From contig NZ_CP026948.1 in NCBI RefSeq assembly GCF_003070865.1, forward strand, positions 1,860,001-1,924,000: a stretch of 64,000 nt of DNA, in the 5' to 3' direction. A program made the translations under genes and the position numbers. The notes under the pieces were generated by a model that saw only the letters and a program-made list of their open reading frames with translations, searched no databases and was not told the origin of the DNA. Shown here piece by piece: positions 45,285 through 55,214 of this stretch (position 1 is its first letter; the number at the start of each line of letters is the position of its first letter). The stretch is from Corynebacterium liangguodongii. GTDB lineage: Bacteria; Actinomycetota; Actinomycetes; Mycobacteriales; Mycobacteriaceae.

Positions 45285-46213
45285 CCCAGCCCCAGCGCTG
45301 CGCCGATGAGGGCGCGGATCTCCTCCTCGTTGCCCGGCGCCCCAAGCTCGGCCCCGTCGAGCTGCGTCACCCTCACCCCGAGGCGCACCGAGCTGACCAG
45401 CCACACCGACTCAGCCGCGAGCAGGTCGGCAACGGTGAGCTCCCTCGCCTTGCAGCGCCAGCCACGCTCGGATGCGGCAGCGAACAGCGCCTGCTGGGTC
45501 GTGCCCGTGAGCACCCCCGGGCCCGCGGGCGGGGTGCGCAGCTTCCTGCCCGCCTTCACCGCGACAACGCTCGCGGTCGTCGCCTCGAGCACGTGCCCTG
45601 TGGCCGGGTCGTAATAGATTACGTCGTCAAGGCCGCGGCCACGCGCCCACCTCTGAGCCGCCATCGAGGCGGCGTAATTGAGCGACTTCGCCCCGACCGC
45701 GAGCCACGGCACCTCCTGTCCCTGCCCGCCGATGGTGTAGCCGCGCGGGGCGGTGGCCACCTTGACTCCCTCGGCGCGTTGGCGCAGCACCTGCGGGTCG
45801 ATCTCGCGCACGGTGAGCCACGCCGTGGGAACCCCTGTGCTCTCTCGCCCGCGCGTCATCGTCCACACGCACTTCGCCTGCTCAGGGGCGCCGCCATCGC
45901 TGCTGTCGCGCTCCCGGCAGAAATCCGCCACCGCTTCGCATGTCGCGTGCGCCCAGTGCTCAGCGCCGGGCTCGGGCAGGTCGAGGGCGGCCGCCGAGCG
46001 GCGGAAGCGCTCGATGTGCTTTTCCAGGTTCACCGCCTCGCCGCGGTGGATGAGGATGGATTCGAAAATCCCGTCTCCGCGGGTGACGGCGGCGTCGTCC
46101 CAAAACACGTGCGGGGTGTTCGGGCTCTGGCGCCGGATCGATCCGCCGAAGGGCTCGACGAGGTAGATGACCGGCTGCGGGGCGAGGTGGGAGGATTCCA
46201 TAGTAGAGCCCAT
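45281..46213 (-). CDS. pabC: class IV aminotransferase / aminodeoxychorismate lyase
   Basis: PLP enzyme that converts 4-amino-4-deoxychorismate to 4-aminobenzoate and pyruvate for folate synthesis. The 310-residue protein has the fold-type IV landmarks VTRGDGIFESILIHRGEAVN, the PLP lysine in WLAVGAKSLNYAASMAAQRW and TGTTQQALFAAASERGW. A D-amino-acid or branched-chain aminotransferase is less likely because of the gene length and context but is not excluded. The start at 46213 or four codons later (ATG) cannot be decided. Divergent from ygfZ. Confidence 0.83.
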   Translation of the reverse strand: MGSTMESSHLAPQPVIYLVEPFGGSIRRQSPNTPHVFWDDAAVTRGDGIFESILIHRGEAVNLEKHIERFRRSAAALDLPEPGAEHWAHATCEAVADFCRERDSSDGGAPEQAKCVWTMTRGRESTGVPTAWLTVREIDPQVLRQRAEGVKVATAPRGYTIGGQGQEVPWLAVGAKSLNYAASMAAQRWARGRGLDDVIYYDPATGHVLEATTASVVAVKAGRKLRTPPAGPGVLTGTTQQALFAAASERGWRCKARELTVADLLAAESVWLVSSVRLGVRVTQLDGAELGAPGNEEEIRALIGAALGLG

Positions 46214-46235
46214 TATGCCCCTATGATGGGACGGC

Positions 46236-47351
46236 GTGGAGAGTATCGCGCGCTACCAATCCCCCCTTCTCAGCGACGCATCGGCGGCCGAACTCGCCGA
46301 CGCGGACGCATCGCTTATCGACGCCTCAGGGGTCGCCTGGCACTACGGCAACCCCCTCGGCGAGCAGCGCGCGTTCGAGCGCGGCCCCGCGGTCGTCGAC
46401 CGCTCCCACCGCGCCGTGCTCGCCGTATCGGGGCGGGACGCGGCGACGTTTCTTCACAATCTCCTGTCCCAGAAGCTCATCGATGCCCCCGAGGGTTTTG
46501 CCGCCGCGGCGCTCGACCTCGACGCCCAGGGGCGCATCCTGCACCACTGCGACCTCACCGTCCACGGCGACACCTTCTACCTCGATGTCCCCTCCTATCA
46601 GCGCGAGTCCTTCGAGGATTACTTGCGCAAGATGGTGTTTTGGTCGCAGGTGAGCATCGAGGCGAGCGACCTCGCCATCCTCACCATCCTTGGCGGCGAC
46701 GCCACGGTGCCCCAGGCGCTTGCCCGCGCGCTCGGCGACCGGGCCGTCTTTACCCGCAGCGTCAAATGGTCACGGGCGGTGCCGAGGGTCGACGTCGCGG
46801 TGGCGCGCGGGGCGCTGCGGGAGGTCGTCGATACGCTTGCGCGCGAGGGGATCCCGCGGGCGGGCCTTATGGCGTATACCGCAGAGCGGGTCAAGGCCGG
46901 CGAGCCGGAACTGCGGGCTGACCTGGACGGCACGTCCATTCCCCACGAGGCGCCCTGGCTAATCGGCCGCGGCGCGCACGCCGGGGCGGTGCACTTGGAC
47001 AAGGGCTGCTACCGCGGGCAGGAGACCGTGGCGCGCGTGGAAAACCTCGGCCGCTCCCCCCGCCTGCTCGTCACCGTCCACCTCGACGGCTCCGCCCCCG
47101 TCGATCCGGTGCCTGGGAGCGAGATCACACGGGCCGGGCGGCGCGTGGGCAGGCTGGGCACCGTCGTCCACGACGCCGACTTCGGCCCCATCGGCCTGGC
47201 GCTGCTCAAGCGCTCCGCCCTCGGCGCAGGCGAGCTCACCGTCGAGGCCGAGGTCCCCGTCGCCGCCGCCGTCGATCCCGACTCGCTGCCCGTTGACGAA
47301 GGCGAGAAGGCGGGTCGCAGGGCCGTCGAAAGGTTGAGAAAGGGCGAATAG
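46236..47351 (+). CDS. ygfZ: folate-binding YgfZ-type protein
   Basis: Tetrahydrofolate-dependent protein of the GcvT fold that helps to maintain certain iron-sulfur enzymes. The 371-residue protein has the family signature KGCYRGQETVARVENLG near residue 255 and the folate-pocket start RAVLAVSGRDAATFLHNLLSQ. The start is GTG at 46236; TATGAT (46222-46227) ends 8 nt upstream and no ribosome-binding site is present, so it is probably leaderless. Confidence 0.92.
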   Translation: MESIARYQSPLLSDASAAELADADASLIDASGVAWHYGNPLGEQRAFERGPAVVDRSHRAVLAVSGRDAATFLHNLLSQKLIDAPEGFAAAALDLDAQGRILHHCDLTVHGDTFYLDVPSYQRESFEDYLRKMVFWSQVSIEASDLAILTILGGDATVPQALARALGDRAVFTRSVKWSRAVPRVDVAVARGALREVVDTLAREGIPRAGLMAYTAERVKAGEPELRADLDGTSIPHEAPWLIGRGAHAGAVHLDKGCYRGQETVARVENLGRSPRLLVTVHLDGSAPVDPVPGSEITRAGRRVGRLGTVVHDADFGPIGLALLKRSALGAGELTVEAEVPVAAAVDPDSLPVDEGEKAGRRAVERLRKGE

Positions 47352-47399
47352 ATACCCCTTATAAACCCTGGTTAGGGGGTGGTTGAGATTTTTCCCGCG

Positions 47400-47499
47400 C
47401 AACAGGCTATAGTGTCTGGCAGGAATATACAGAAATGACGTTGAATGGCCACCCGATCACTCGGGTCGCCCTGCACACCACCTCAAGGGGGTCATGCCC
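47400..47499 (+). promoter_or_regulatory. promoter and leader of the DUF3073 gene
   Basis: TATAGT near 47409 looks like a -10 element. The leader of about 85 nt contains a perfect small hairpin, ACCCGA-TCAC-TCGGGT, around 47453-47468, then AAGGGGG 8 nt before the ATG. A short open frame starting at 47434 overlaps the gene start. Confidence 0.5.
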
Positions 47500-47691
47500 A
47501 TGGGTCGCGGACGCGCCAAAGCAAAGCAGACCAAGGTTGCTCGCCAGCTGAAGTACAACACTCCTGACATGGATCTGGATTCCCTCCAGCGTGAGCTCGC
47601 GGGCCAGCCCCCGGCGCGGAAGTTCGACGACGACGAGTTCGACGACCCCTACGGCGACTACGCCGACTGGGACCGCGAAGCCGGCCGCTAG
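47500..47691 (+). CDS. DUF3073 family protein
   Basis: A 63-residue, highly charged protein conserved in actinobacteria; function unknown. It begins MGRGRAKAKQTKVARQLKYN, basic, and ends in an acidic tail FDDDEFDDPYGDYADW. I chose the ATG at 47500 because the Shine-Dalgarno spacing is 8 nt and the MGRGRAKAK start is conserved; another ATG lies two codons upstream. A strong terminator follows. Confidence 0.88.
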   Translation: MGRGRAKAKQTKVARQLKYNTPDMDLDSLQRELAGQPPARKFDDDEFDDPYGDYADWDREAGR

Positions 47692-47703
47692 CCCCGATTC
47701 ACC

Positions 47704-47743
47704 ACACACCCCCGCTCACTTCCCGCGGCGGGGGTGTGTTTTT
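47704..47743 (+). terminator. rho-independent terminator after the DUF3073 gene
   Basis: ACACACCCCCGC / GCGGGGGTGTGT stem followed by TTTTTG. Lies in the 70-nt gap before the convergent purM. Confidence 0.92.
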
Positions 47744-47761
47744 GCCTCGCCTATCCTCGCC

Positions 47762-48850
47762 CTACCACTGCGGATAGGACCCGCCCAGCGCCGCGCGCGC
47801 GTGCTCGCCCTCGCCCGCCGCGCGGACCTCCCCGAGCACCCAGCTCTCGATGTGGCGCGCGGCGAGGATCGCCAGCGCGCGGTCGCGGTCCTCCGGGGCG
47901 ACGACGGCGACCATACCGATGCCCATGTTGAAGGTCTTCTCCATCTCCTCCTGGGGGACCTCGCCGATGGCCTTGATGTAGCTGAAGATCGGCCCCGGCG
48001 TCCACGTCGAGCGGTGCATCTGTGCCACCTTGCCCTCCGGGATGATGCGCTCCATGTTGCCCACGAGCCCGCCGCCCGTGACGTGGCAGAAGGTCCGCAC
48101 CGAGCACTCCGCGGCCAGCGCCAAGCAGTCGAGCGCGTAGATGCGGGTGGGAACGAGCAGCTCCTCGCCCAGGGTGCGCCCGAGCTCGTCGACGTGGGCG
48201 TCGAGCGCGAGCCCGGCGCGCTCGAGGAGCACGTGGCGCGCCAGCGAGTAGCCGTTGGAGTGGAGCCCGGACGACGCCATCGCGATGATGACGTCCCCCT
48301 CTCCCACCCTGTGCGGCCCGAGCAGCTCGTCGGCCTCGACCACGCCGACGGCGGTGGCGGAGACGTCGTAGTCGTCTGCCCCCATTACGCCGGGGTGCTC
48401 CGCGGTCTCCCCGCCGAGCAGCGCGCACCCGGCCTGCACGCAGCCCTCGGCGATACCGGAGACGATCCCTGCCACCTTTTCGGGGTAGACCTTTCCAATC
48501 GCGATGTAGTCCTGCAAAAACAGCGGCTCCGCGCCGCAGACCACGAGGTCATCGACGCACATGGCAACTAAGTCGATGCCGATCGTGTCGTGGATATCCA
48601 TCGCCTGGGCGACGGCGAGCTTGGTGCCCACTCCGTCGGAGCCCGCGGCGAGCAGGGGCTCGCGGTACTTCCCGAGCGCGAAGAGCCCGGCGAATCCCCC
48701 GAGGCCCCCGCGCACCTCGGGGCGAGATGCCCGCTGGGCCAGGGGGGCGAAGAGTTCGACCGCGCGGTCGCCGGCCTCGATGGAGACACCCGCAGCCTCG
48801 TAGGACACCGGAGCGTGCGGGGCGTTCGGGGGCGTAGTGGGTCTGCTCAT
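47762..48850 (-). CDS. purM: phosphoribosylformylglycinamidine cyclo-ligase (AIR synthetase)
   Basis: Fifth step of purine synthesis, ATP-dependent ring closure to AIR. The 362-residue protein has SYEAAGVSIEAGDRAVELF, GSDGVGTKLAVAQAMD and DLVAMCVDDLVVCGAEPLF as the PurM ATP/substrate motifs and TGGGLVGNMERI later. It follows purF by only 2 nt, so the two are cotranscribed. Confidence 0.97.
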   Translation of the reverse strand: MSRPTTPPNAPHAPVSYEAAGVSIEAGDRAVELFAPLAQRASRPEVRGGLGGFAGLFALGKYREPLLAAGSDGVGTKLAVAQAMDIHDTIGIDLVAMCVDDLVVCGAEPLFLQDYIAIGKVYPEKVAGIVSGIAEGCVQAGCALLGGETAEHPGVMGADDYDVSATAVGVVEADELLGPHRVGEGDVIIAMASSGLHSNGYSLARHVLLERAGLALDAHVDELGRTLGEELLVPTRIYALDCLALAAECSVRTFCHVTGGGLVGNMERIIPEGKVAQMHRSTWTPGPIFSYIKAIGEVPQEEMEKTFNMGIGMVAVVAPEDRDRALAILAARHIESWVLGEVRAAGEGEHARAALGGSYPQW

Positions 48851-48852
48851 GG

Positions 48853-50355
48853 CTAGTTGTCACCTTTCTGCATGCGGCGGACGAGGTCGGCGTTCGGGTT
48901 GCCCTCCGGCAGGCCGAGCGGGTAGTTACCGGTAAAACACGCCGCGCACAGGGTCTCGGCGGGCTGTTTCGTGGCGGCGATCATGTCGTCGGTAGGAACG
49001 AACGCGAGGGAATCGGCGCCGATCATCGTGCGTATCGATTCCACGGTCGCCGCCTCGTCGACGCCTCCGCCGTTGTTGGCGATGAGCTCGCCGGGGCTGG
49101 CGAAGTCGATACCATAGAAGCACGGCCACTTCACCGGGGGCGAGGCGATACGCACGTGGACCTCGGCCGCACCGGCCTCCCGGAGCATCTTGATGAGCTT
49201 GCGCTGCGTGTTGCCGCGCACGATCGAGTCGTCGACAACGACGAGCTTCTTGCCCTCGATGATCTCGCGCACGGGGTTGAGCTTCAGGCGCAGGCCCAGC
49301 TGGCGTAGCGTGTCGGAGGGCTGGATGAACGTGCGGCCAACGTAGGCGTTTTTCATCAGGCCCTGCTTAAACGGGATTCCCGACTCCTCGGCGTACCCAA
49401 TCGCCGAGGGGGTACCCGATTCCGGCACCGGCATGACAAGGTCGGCCTCGACGGGCTCGATGCGCGCTAGCCTGCGCCCGATTTCGATGCGCGAGGCGTG
49501 CACCGAACGCCCCTCGATCACAGAGTCCGGGCGGGCAACGTAGACGTACTCGAAGACGCAGTGGGCGCGCGGGGTTGAGGCGAAGCGCTCGGTGTGGACC
49601 CCGGATTCATCGATCGTGATGAGCTCCCCCGGCTCGATGTCTCGCACGTGGGTCGCGCCCACGATGTCGAGCGCGCAGGTCTCCGAGGCCACCACCCAGC
49701 CCCGCTCGAGCCTGCCCAGGCAAAGCGGGCGCACGCCGTGGGCGTCGCGCGCAGCGTAGAGCGTGTGGCCATCGGTAAACATGAAGCAGAAGGCGCCCTG
49801 GACGGTCGGGAGGACCGTCCTCGCGGCGTCGAGAAGCGATGCCTCGCCCCTGATCTCATCGGTCAAAAGAGCCGAGACCACCGCGGTATCGGACGAGGAG
49901 CCCTGCCCCTCGACGCCCCGGGCCGGAATGAGGCCCCGCTCGATGGCATTGTCCTGCAGCTCCTGGTAGTTGGTCAGGTTGCCGTTGTGGGCCAGCGCGA
50001 CGTCCGTGCCGTTGGGGGAGGTGCGAAACATCGGCTGGACGTTTTCCCAGTTCTCTCCCCCGGCTGTGGAATAGCGGGTGTGGCCGATGGCGACGTCGCC
50101 CTGGAGGGCATCGAGCACCGACTGGTCGAAGACCTGCGAGACCAACCCGGTGTCTTTGAACACCACGATGTTCTCGCGGTCCCCCACCGCAATGCCCGCG
50201 CCCTCCTGGCCGCGGTGCTGGAGGGCGAACAGGCCAAAATAGGTCAGCTTGGACACATCCTCGCCCGGGGCCCAGACGCCGAAGACTCCGCACTCCTCGT
50301 GCGGGGCATCATCGCGTTCTACAGATGCAATCTGATCGCTGTGCACGTGCCCCAC
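48853..50355 (-). CDS. purF: amidophosphoribosyltransferase
   Basis: First committed step of purine synthesis, transfer of glutamine nitrogen to PRPP. The 500-residue precursor has a short propeptide before the catalytic Cys in HEECGVFGVWAPG (about residue 22), the Ntn-hydrolase RYSTAG loop, the PRPP site VVVDDSIVRGNTQRKLI and C-terminal cysteines (KWPCFYG, ETLCAACFTGNYP) for the 4Fe-4S cluster seen in the Bacillus-type enzyme. The start is GTG; a second GTG three codons later is possible. First gene of purF-purM. Confidence 0.96.
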   Translation of the reverse strand: MGHVHSDQIASVERDDAPHEECGVFGVWAPGEDVSKLTYFGLFALQHRGQEGAGIAVGDRENIVVFKDTGLVSQVFDQSVLDALQGDVAIGHTRYSTAGGENWENVQPMFRTSPNGTDVALAHNGNLTNYQELQDNAIERGLIPARGVEGQGSSSDTAVVSALLTDEIRGEASLLDAARTVLPTVQGAFCFMFTDGHTLYAARDAHGVRPLCLGRLERGWVVASETCALDIVGATHVRDIEPGELITIDESGVHTERFASTPRAHCVFEYVYVARPDSVIEGRSVHASRIEIGRRLARIEPVEADLVMPVPESGTPSAIGYAEESGIPFKQGLMKNAYVGRTFIQPSDTLRQLGLRLKLNPVREIIEGKKLVVVDDSIVRGNTQRKLIKMLREAGAAEVHVRIASPPVKWPCFYGIDFASPGELIANNGGGVDEAATVESIRTMIGADSLAFVPTDDMIAATKQPAETLCAACFTGNYPLGLPEGNPNADLVRRMQKGDN

Positions 50356-50364
50356 CTTATCGGA

Positions 50365-50754
50365 TTACCCCTTATCAATCGCAATCACGGGAAGTCCGCG
50401 GGCCACCTCCGCGGCCCGGGAACCGGAGGCCTCGATGCGGCCCTGGGCCAACGCCTCGGCGAAGGTCTCCATACCCGTGGCCACGCGCAACCACGTGCGC
50501 GGGTCCATCTCCACGACGTTCGGCGGCGTTCCGCGGGTGTGTCGAGGGCCATCGATGAGCTGCACCGCGACAAACGGCGGAACCCGCAGCTCCACGGCGT
50601 GGCCCGGCAGCTCGGCGGCGAGCGTGCGGGCGGTGGTCCGACAGGCCGCGGCCAGCTCCTTGCGAGGGGGCTCCTCGCCGCCGTCACGGAGCCAGTCAGC
50701 GACTGCCAAGACAGCCTGCCGTGTCACGCTAGGATCACTCTTCAGCGCAGCCAT
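50365..50754 (-). CDS. sterol carrier (SCP2)-like family protein
   Basis: A 129-residue protein recognised as the actinobacterial sterol-carrier family by DPSVTRQAVLAVADWLRDGG, LPGHAVELRVPPFVAVQLI and EMDPRTWLRVATGMETFAEA. SCP2-type folds bind hydrophobic ligands; in this subgroup (related to the maleylpyruvate isomerase C-terminal domain) the ligand is unknown. I chose the ATG at 50754 because TAGTAT ends 7 nt before it, giving a leaderless mRNA. The -10 overlaps that of the divergent thioesterase gene. Confidence 0.78.
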   Translation of the reverse strand: MAALKSDPSVTRQAVLAVADWLRDGGEEPPRKELAAACRTTARTLAAELPGHAVELRVPPFVAVQLIDGPRHTRGTPPNVVEMDPRTWLRVATGMETFAEALAQGRIEASGSRAAEVARGLPVIAIDKG

Positions 50755-50779
50755 GAACCACATACTAATGTGTTGGATC

Positions 50780-51784
50780 ATGGAAACCCCCGTTGCAGCA
50801 ACGAAGTCCTCGCGTTCGATCCTGCGTTTCATGGCAGCGCCCAGCGATATCCTCCACGCGGGCGCGCAAGGCGTCTCCGGTGGTCGCGTGCTCCAATGGA
50901 TAGACAAGGCTGCCTACGCCTGCGCCGTCCAATGGTCCGGCTCCTACTGTGTGACCGCCTATGTTGGCCACATTCACTTCACCCGGCCGATCCCGTCAGG
51001 GCACATCGTGGAGGTGCGCTCCCGCATCGCCATGACCGGCCGAACCTCCATGCACATCGTCAACGAGGTCCTCTCCGCTGATCCGCGCGAAGGGGTCTTT
51101 ACCCGCGCCTGTGACTGCCTCGTCATCTTCATTGCCAAAAACCCGGAGACCGGCGAGAAGGTGGAGGTGCCCACCTTCGTCCCCGCCGATGCGGAGGACG
51201 AGCGCACCTTAGCGGCCGCGCAGTCGCGCATCGAGCTGCGCAGGGCCATTGACGAGGAGATGCGCACGCAGACCTACACCGACGATTCCACCGCCCCGCG
51301 CACGATCCACCGGTTCTTGGCCAAGCCGACCGACGTGAACTGGGGCGGCAAAGTCCACGGCGGCAGCGCGATGGAGTGGATCGACGAGGCGGCCACGGCT
51401 TGCACCATGGAATGGTCCGGTGAGCGTACCGTCGCCGTCTACGCCGGCAGCATCCGCTTTCAAAAGCCGATCTCCATCGGCGACCTCGTCGAGGTTGACG
51501 CGCGCATCACGCGTACCGACGCCCGCTCGATGCACATTGCAGTCCAGGTCCGCAGCGGCAACCCGCGCGGCGGCCGCCATGCGCTCACGCACGCCATCCA
51601 CGCGACGTTTACCTACCTCGCCGTCGACCTCGACGGACAGCCGCTGCCCGCCCGGCAGTTCACCCCCGTCACGGAGGAGGACAAGCGGCTGTGGGATCAC
51701 ACCCGGGTGCTCAAGGAGCTGCGCCAGCGCTACACCCCTGAGCCGCTCGTGCGGCCCGCCGACGCGCAGCAGCACATCGACTAG
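50780..51784 (+). CDS. acyl-CoA thioesterase with tandem hotdog domains
   Basis: A 334-residue hydrolase with two hotdog folds, of the BACH/YciA-like type. The repeated motif is HAGAQGVSGGRVLQWIDKAA near residue 27 and KVHGGSAMEWIDEAATACTM near residue 190, each followed by VEVRSRIAMTGRTSMHI and VEVDARITRTDARSMHI. It should cleave medium- or long-chain acyl-CoA in the cytosol. The ATG at 50780 is preceded by TACTAA with only a 5-nt leader; an in-frame ATG at 50768 exists. Confidence 0.9.
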   Translation: METPVAATKSSRSILRFMAAPSDILHAGAQGVSGGRVLQWIDKAAYACAVQWSGSYCVTAYVGHIHFTRPIPSGHIVEVRSRIAMTGRTSMHIVNEVLSADPREGVFTRACDCLVIFIAKNPETGEKVEVPTFVPADAEDERTLAAAQSRIELRRAIDEEMRTQTYTDDSTAPRTIHRFLAKPTDVNWGGKVHGGSAMEWIDEAATACTMEWSGERTVAVYAGSIRFQKPISIGDLVEVDARITRTDARSMHIAVQVRSGNPRGGRHALTHAIHATFTYLAVDLDGQPLPARQFTPVTEEDKRLWDHTRVLKELRQRYTPEPLVRPADAQQHID

Positions 51785-51793
51785 GCCGGCGCT

Positions 51794-51808
51794 CTAGGCC
51801 GCGCCTAG
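51794..51808. terminator. short hairpin between the thioesterase gene and purL
   Basis: CTAGGC-CGC-GCCTAG palindrome in the 33-nt gap between the convergent stops; GCGCTCTAGGCCG occurs twice around it. Weak as a terminator. Confidence 0.35.
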
Positions 51809-51817
51809 TCCTGCGCT

Positions 51818-54094
51818 CTAGGCCGGGGAGTTCGGCGCGAAGGCGTGGTCGAACAGCCCCGGCAGCGTGGTCGACCACGCCGCTGCGAGCTCGACGAGCG
51901 AGATCGATTCGCCGGCGACCGAGATCTCGCCGCTGGAATTGGTGCTGCCCAGCACCGCGACCGGGATGCCAGCTTCGCTCGCGCGCTGCACCGCGGTATC
52001 GGCGCGATCCGCGGTCACCGCGACGAGGACGCGGGAGGCGGATTCGGAAAACAGTGCGGTAAACGCGTCGTCGCACACCCCGGATAGCTCGATCTCGGCG
52101 CCCTTTCCGGAGCCCAGCAGCATTTCGAAGAGCGCCTGGGCCAGCCCGCCCTCGGAAAGGTCGTGGGCCGCCAACACCTCTCCGTTTCCGGCGAAGAACT
52201 CCGCGAGGCGCGCCTCGTTGGCAAGATCCACCCGCGGGGGCAGACCAGTAAGCCCGGCACCGGAGACCTCTTGCCAGACCGATCCGCCGAACTCGTCGAA
52301 GGTCTCGCCAAGCAGCAGCAGCGTGACGTCTTCGCCACCCGCCGGCAGCGCGTGCCTGATCGCGTCCGCGACGTCCTCAATAACGCCCAGGACGCCGACG
52401 ACCGGGGTCGGCAGGATCGGGGTCTCTCCGGTCTGGTTGTAGAAGGAGACGTTGCCGCCGGAGACGGGAATGCCGAGCTCAACGGCGCCATCGGCGAGGC
52501 CGTGCACGGCCTCGCGGAACTGCCACATCACGTCCGGGTTTTCCGGCGAGCCGAAGTTGAGGCAGTTGGTCACGGCCACCGGGCGCGCCCCGGTCACGGC
52601 GACGTTGCGGTAGGCCTCCGCGAGCGCAAGGCGAGCGCCCATGTTCGGATCGAGGTAGGTGTAGCGACCCGAGGCGTCCGCCGAGACGGCCACGCCGCGG
52701 CGGGTCTCCTCGTTGATGCGCAGCACACCGGAGTCCGCGTAGTGGGCGGCCACGGTGTTGCCGCCCACGTAGCGGTCGTACTGCTCAGTGATGAAATCCC
52801 GGGAGCACAGAGCGGGCGATGCCACCATGCGCAGCCACGCCTCAGCGAGGGTGGCGGGCTTTACCACCCCGCCGAACTCCTGGACGCCGTCCTGCCACTC
52901 CGGGCGCGCGAAGGGCCGCTCGTAGACGGGGGCCTCGTCCGCGATTGTCGACGGCGGCGCATCCACCACGACCTCACCGTTGTGTTCAATGACGAGGCGG
53001 TCGCTCTCGCCGGTGACCTCGCCGATGACGGCGGCGCCGACCTCCCACTTCGCGCAGATCTCCATGAAGCGATCGACGTTGGCGGGCTCGACGACCGCGC
53101 ACATGCGTTCCTGCGACTCGGAGGCGAGGATCTCTGCTGCGGTCATGTTCTCCGCGCGCAGCGGCACGGCGTCGAGATTGACGCGCATCCCGCCGTCGCC
53201 GGAGGCCGCCAGCTCCGAGGTGGCGCACGCCAACCCGGCCCCGCCGAGGTCCTGGATGCCCACGACCACGCCGGAGTGGTAGAGCTCGAGGCAGCATTCG
53301 ATCAAGACCTTCTCCGCGAAGGGGTCGCCCACCTGCACGGCGGGAAGCTTGCGCTCGGCACCCTCTTCGAAGGTCTCGGAGGCGAGGACGGACACGCCGC
53401 CGATGCCATCGAGGCCGGTGCGGGAGCCGAACAGGATGACCTTGTTGCCGGTGCCGGAGGCAAAGGCAAGCTTGAGGTCTTCCACCTTCAACGTCCCCAC
53501 ACACAGCGCGTTGACCAGGGGGTTGCCCGCGTAGGTCTCATCGAACACCGTCTCGCCGCCGATGTTGGGCAGCCCCAAGCAGTTGCCGTAGCCGCCGATG
53601 CCGGCAACGACGCCGGGCAGCACCCGCTTGGTATCGGGCGCATCGGCCGGGCCGAAGCGCAGCTGGTCCATCACGGCGATCGGGCGCGCGCCCATGGCCA
53701 TGATGTCGCGCACGATGCCGCCCACGCCCGTGGCCGCGCCCTGGTAAGGCTCGACGTAGGAGGGGTGGTTGTGGGACTCCACGCGGAATGTCACCGCGTC
53801 ACCGCCCCCGATGTCGACCACGCCGGCGTTCTCGCCGATGCCGGCGAGCAGCTTGGCGCCCATCTCTTCGGTCATGGTCTCGCCGAAGTAGCGCAGGTGC
53901 ACCTTGGAGGACTTATACGAGCAGTGCTCCGACCACATCACGGAGTAGACGGTGAGCTCGGCGTCCGTCGGGCGGCGGCCGAGGATGTCCACAATGCGCT
54001 GGTACTCGTCGTCCTTCAGGCCCAGCTCGCGGTACGGCTGCTCCTGCTCCGGGGTGGCCTTGGCGTTATCGACGGTGTCGTTGTGCACGGTCAT
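51818..54094 (-). CDS. purL: phosphoribosylformylglycinamidine synthase, large subunit
   Basis: ATP-dependent amidation of FGAR to FGAM in purine synthesis, working with PurQ and PurS. The 758-residue length is that of the small PurL type. Visible motifs are [57 protein letters not shown] and [13 protein letters not shown]. The ATG at 54094 lies 8 nt after the purQ stop; GTG two codons later has a better ribosome-binding spacing, so the start is uncertain by a few residues. Last gene of purS-purQ-purL. Confidence 0.96.
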   Translation of the reverse strand: MTVHNDTVDNAKATPEQEQPYRELGLKDDEYQRIVDILGRRPTDAELTVYSVMWSEHCSYKSSKVHLRYFGETMTEEMGAKLLAGIGENAGVVDIGGGDAVTFRVESHNHPSYVEPYQGAATGVGGIVRDIMAMGARPIAVMDQLRFGPADAPDTKRVLPGVVAGIGGYGNCLGLPNIGGETVFDETYAGNPLVNALCVGTLKVEDLKLAFASGTGNKVILFGSRTGLDGIGGVSVLASETFEEGAERKLPAVQVGDPFAEKVLIECCLELYHSGVVVGIQDLGGAGLACATSELAASGDGGMRVNLDAVPLRAENMTAAEILASESQERMCAVVEPANVDRFMEICAKWEVGAAVIGEVTGESDRLVIEHNGEVVVDAPPSTIADEAPVYERPFARPEWQDGVQEFGGVVKPATLAEAWLRMVASPALCSRDFITEQYDRYVGGNTVAAHYADSGVLRINEETRRGVAVSADASGRYTYLDPNMGARLALAEAYRNVAVTGARPVAVTNCLNFGSPENPDVMWQFREAVHGLADGAVELGIPVSGGNVSFYNQTGETPILPTPVVGVLGVIEDVADAIRHALPAGGEDVTLLLLGETFDEFGGSVWQEVSGAGLTGLPPRVDLANEARLAEFFAGNGEVLAAHDLSEGGLAQALFEMLLGSGKGAEIELSGVCDDAFTALFSESASRVLVAVTADRADTAVQRASEAGIPVAVLGSTNSSGEISVAGESISLVELAAAWSTTLPGLFDHAFAPNSPA

Positions 54095-54101
54095 CCTTGA
54101 C

Positions 54102-54773
54102 TTACGCTCCAATCGTTGAGATGGCGGATAGGAACAGCCCTAACCCATCCGTAGACGGGCCGGTGAGCAGCTCCACGGCGTGCTCTGGGTGCGGCATGAG
54201 GCCGACGACGCGGCCGGTCTCGTTGGTCACGCCCGCAATAGCGTTCGCGGAACCGTTGAAGTTCTCGGTGTAGCGGAAGACCACGCGCCCTTCTTTCTCC
54301 AGGCGCTCGACGGTCTCCGGCGCGGCCTGGAAGCGGCCCTCTCCGTGCTTTGCGGGCACGAAGATCTTCTCCCCCGGCTCGAAGTTCGAGGTCCACGCGG
54401 TGGAGTTGTTCTCCACGACGAGGTGGGTATCTACGCAGTGGAACAGGAGGTTTTCGTTGCGGGTTAACGCGCCCGGCAGCAGCCCGGCCTCGGTGAGGAT
54501 CTGGAAACCGTTGCAGATTCCGAGTACCGGCATGCCCTTCTTCGCTGCCTCCACGACCGCGCCCATCATCGGGGCCTGCGCGGCAATCGCGCCGGAGCGC
54601 AGGTAGTCGCCGTAGGAAAATCCACCGGGGACAATTACGGCGTCGACCCCGGTGAGGTCGTCGTCGGCATGCCAGAGCGCCTTCGGCTCGGCGCCCGCGA
54701 CGCGGACGGCGCGCTGCGCGTCGACGTCGTCAAGCGTGCCTGGGAAGGTGATCACGCCGATGGTTGCGCTCAT
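54102..54773 (-). CDS. purQ: phosphoribosylformylglycinamidine synthase, glutaminase subunit
   Basis: Supplies ammonia from glutamine to PurL. The 223-residue class I glutaminase has the nucleophile elbow [11 protein letters not shown] (Cys near residue 86), [15 protein letters not shown] and the His-Glu pair in [10 protein letters not shown]. It overlaps purS by 4 nt. Confidence 0.97.
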   Translation of the reverse strand: MSATIGVITFPGTLDDVDAQRAVRVAGAEPKALWHADDDLTGVDAVIVPGGFSYGDYLRSGAIAAQAPMMGAVVEAAKKGMPVLGICNGFQILTEAGLLPGALTRNENLLFHCVDTHLVVENNSTAWTSNFEPGEKIFVPAKHGEGRFQAAPETVERLEKEGRVVFRYTENFNGSANAIAGVTNETGRVVGLMPHPEHAVELLTGPSTDGLGLFLSAISTIGA

Positions 54774-55000
54774 CGCACAACCTCGAAGTCCTCGATGACG
54801 GTGTTGGCCAGCAGTGTCTCGGCGACGCGCTTGATCTCGGCGTCCGAGACCGAGTCATCGACCTCGATCTCGAAGCGCTTGCCCTGGCGCACATCGGCGA
54901 CGCCTCCGACGCCGATCCGGCCGAGCGCGCGCAGGACCGCCTGGCCCTGCGGATCAAGAATTTCTGCCTTCGGCATGACATTTACAACGACACGAGCCAT
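54770..55000 (-). CDS. purS: phosphoribosylformylglycinamidine synthase, PurS subunit
   Basis: A 76-residue bridging subunit of the FGAM synthase complex. [20 protein letters not shown] and [13 protein letters not shown] are diagnostic. First gene of the purSQL operon; a ACGAAGGAACCCC lies before the ATG. Confidence 0.96.
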   Translation of the reverse strand: MARVVVNVMPKAEILDPQGQAVLRALGRIGVGGVADVRQGKRFEIEVDDSVSDAEIKRVAETLLANTVIEDFEVVR

Positions 55001-55214
55001 GGGGTTCCTTCGTTTCTTGTGCAGCTTTTTCTGCGGTTTCTGCGGGTCTTACGACGCGCCCAAGTATATCGGACGGGCCCGGCGGTCCGTGAGTGCGGCC
55101 GAGGCGGGTGAAGGGAGCGTAAACAATCGGCAAATTCTCATGATTCACTCAGCAAACCTATAAGCGCGGCGCTATCTTGTCTGCGAGCACCCCGCAGAGA
55201 AAGGATCCCCCGCC

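Noticed and set aside
49594..51081. Long plus-strand frame across purF and the start of the thioesterase
   Set aside because: Antisense to purF over most of its length, where purF homology is complete.
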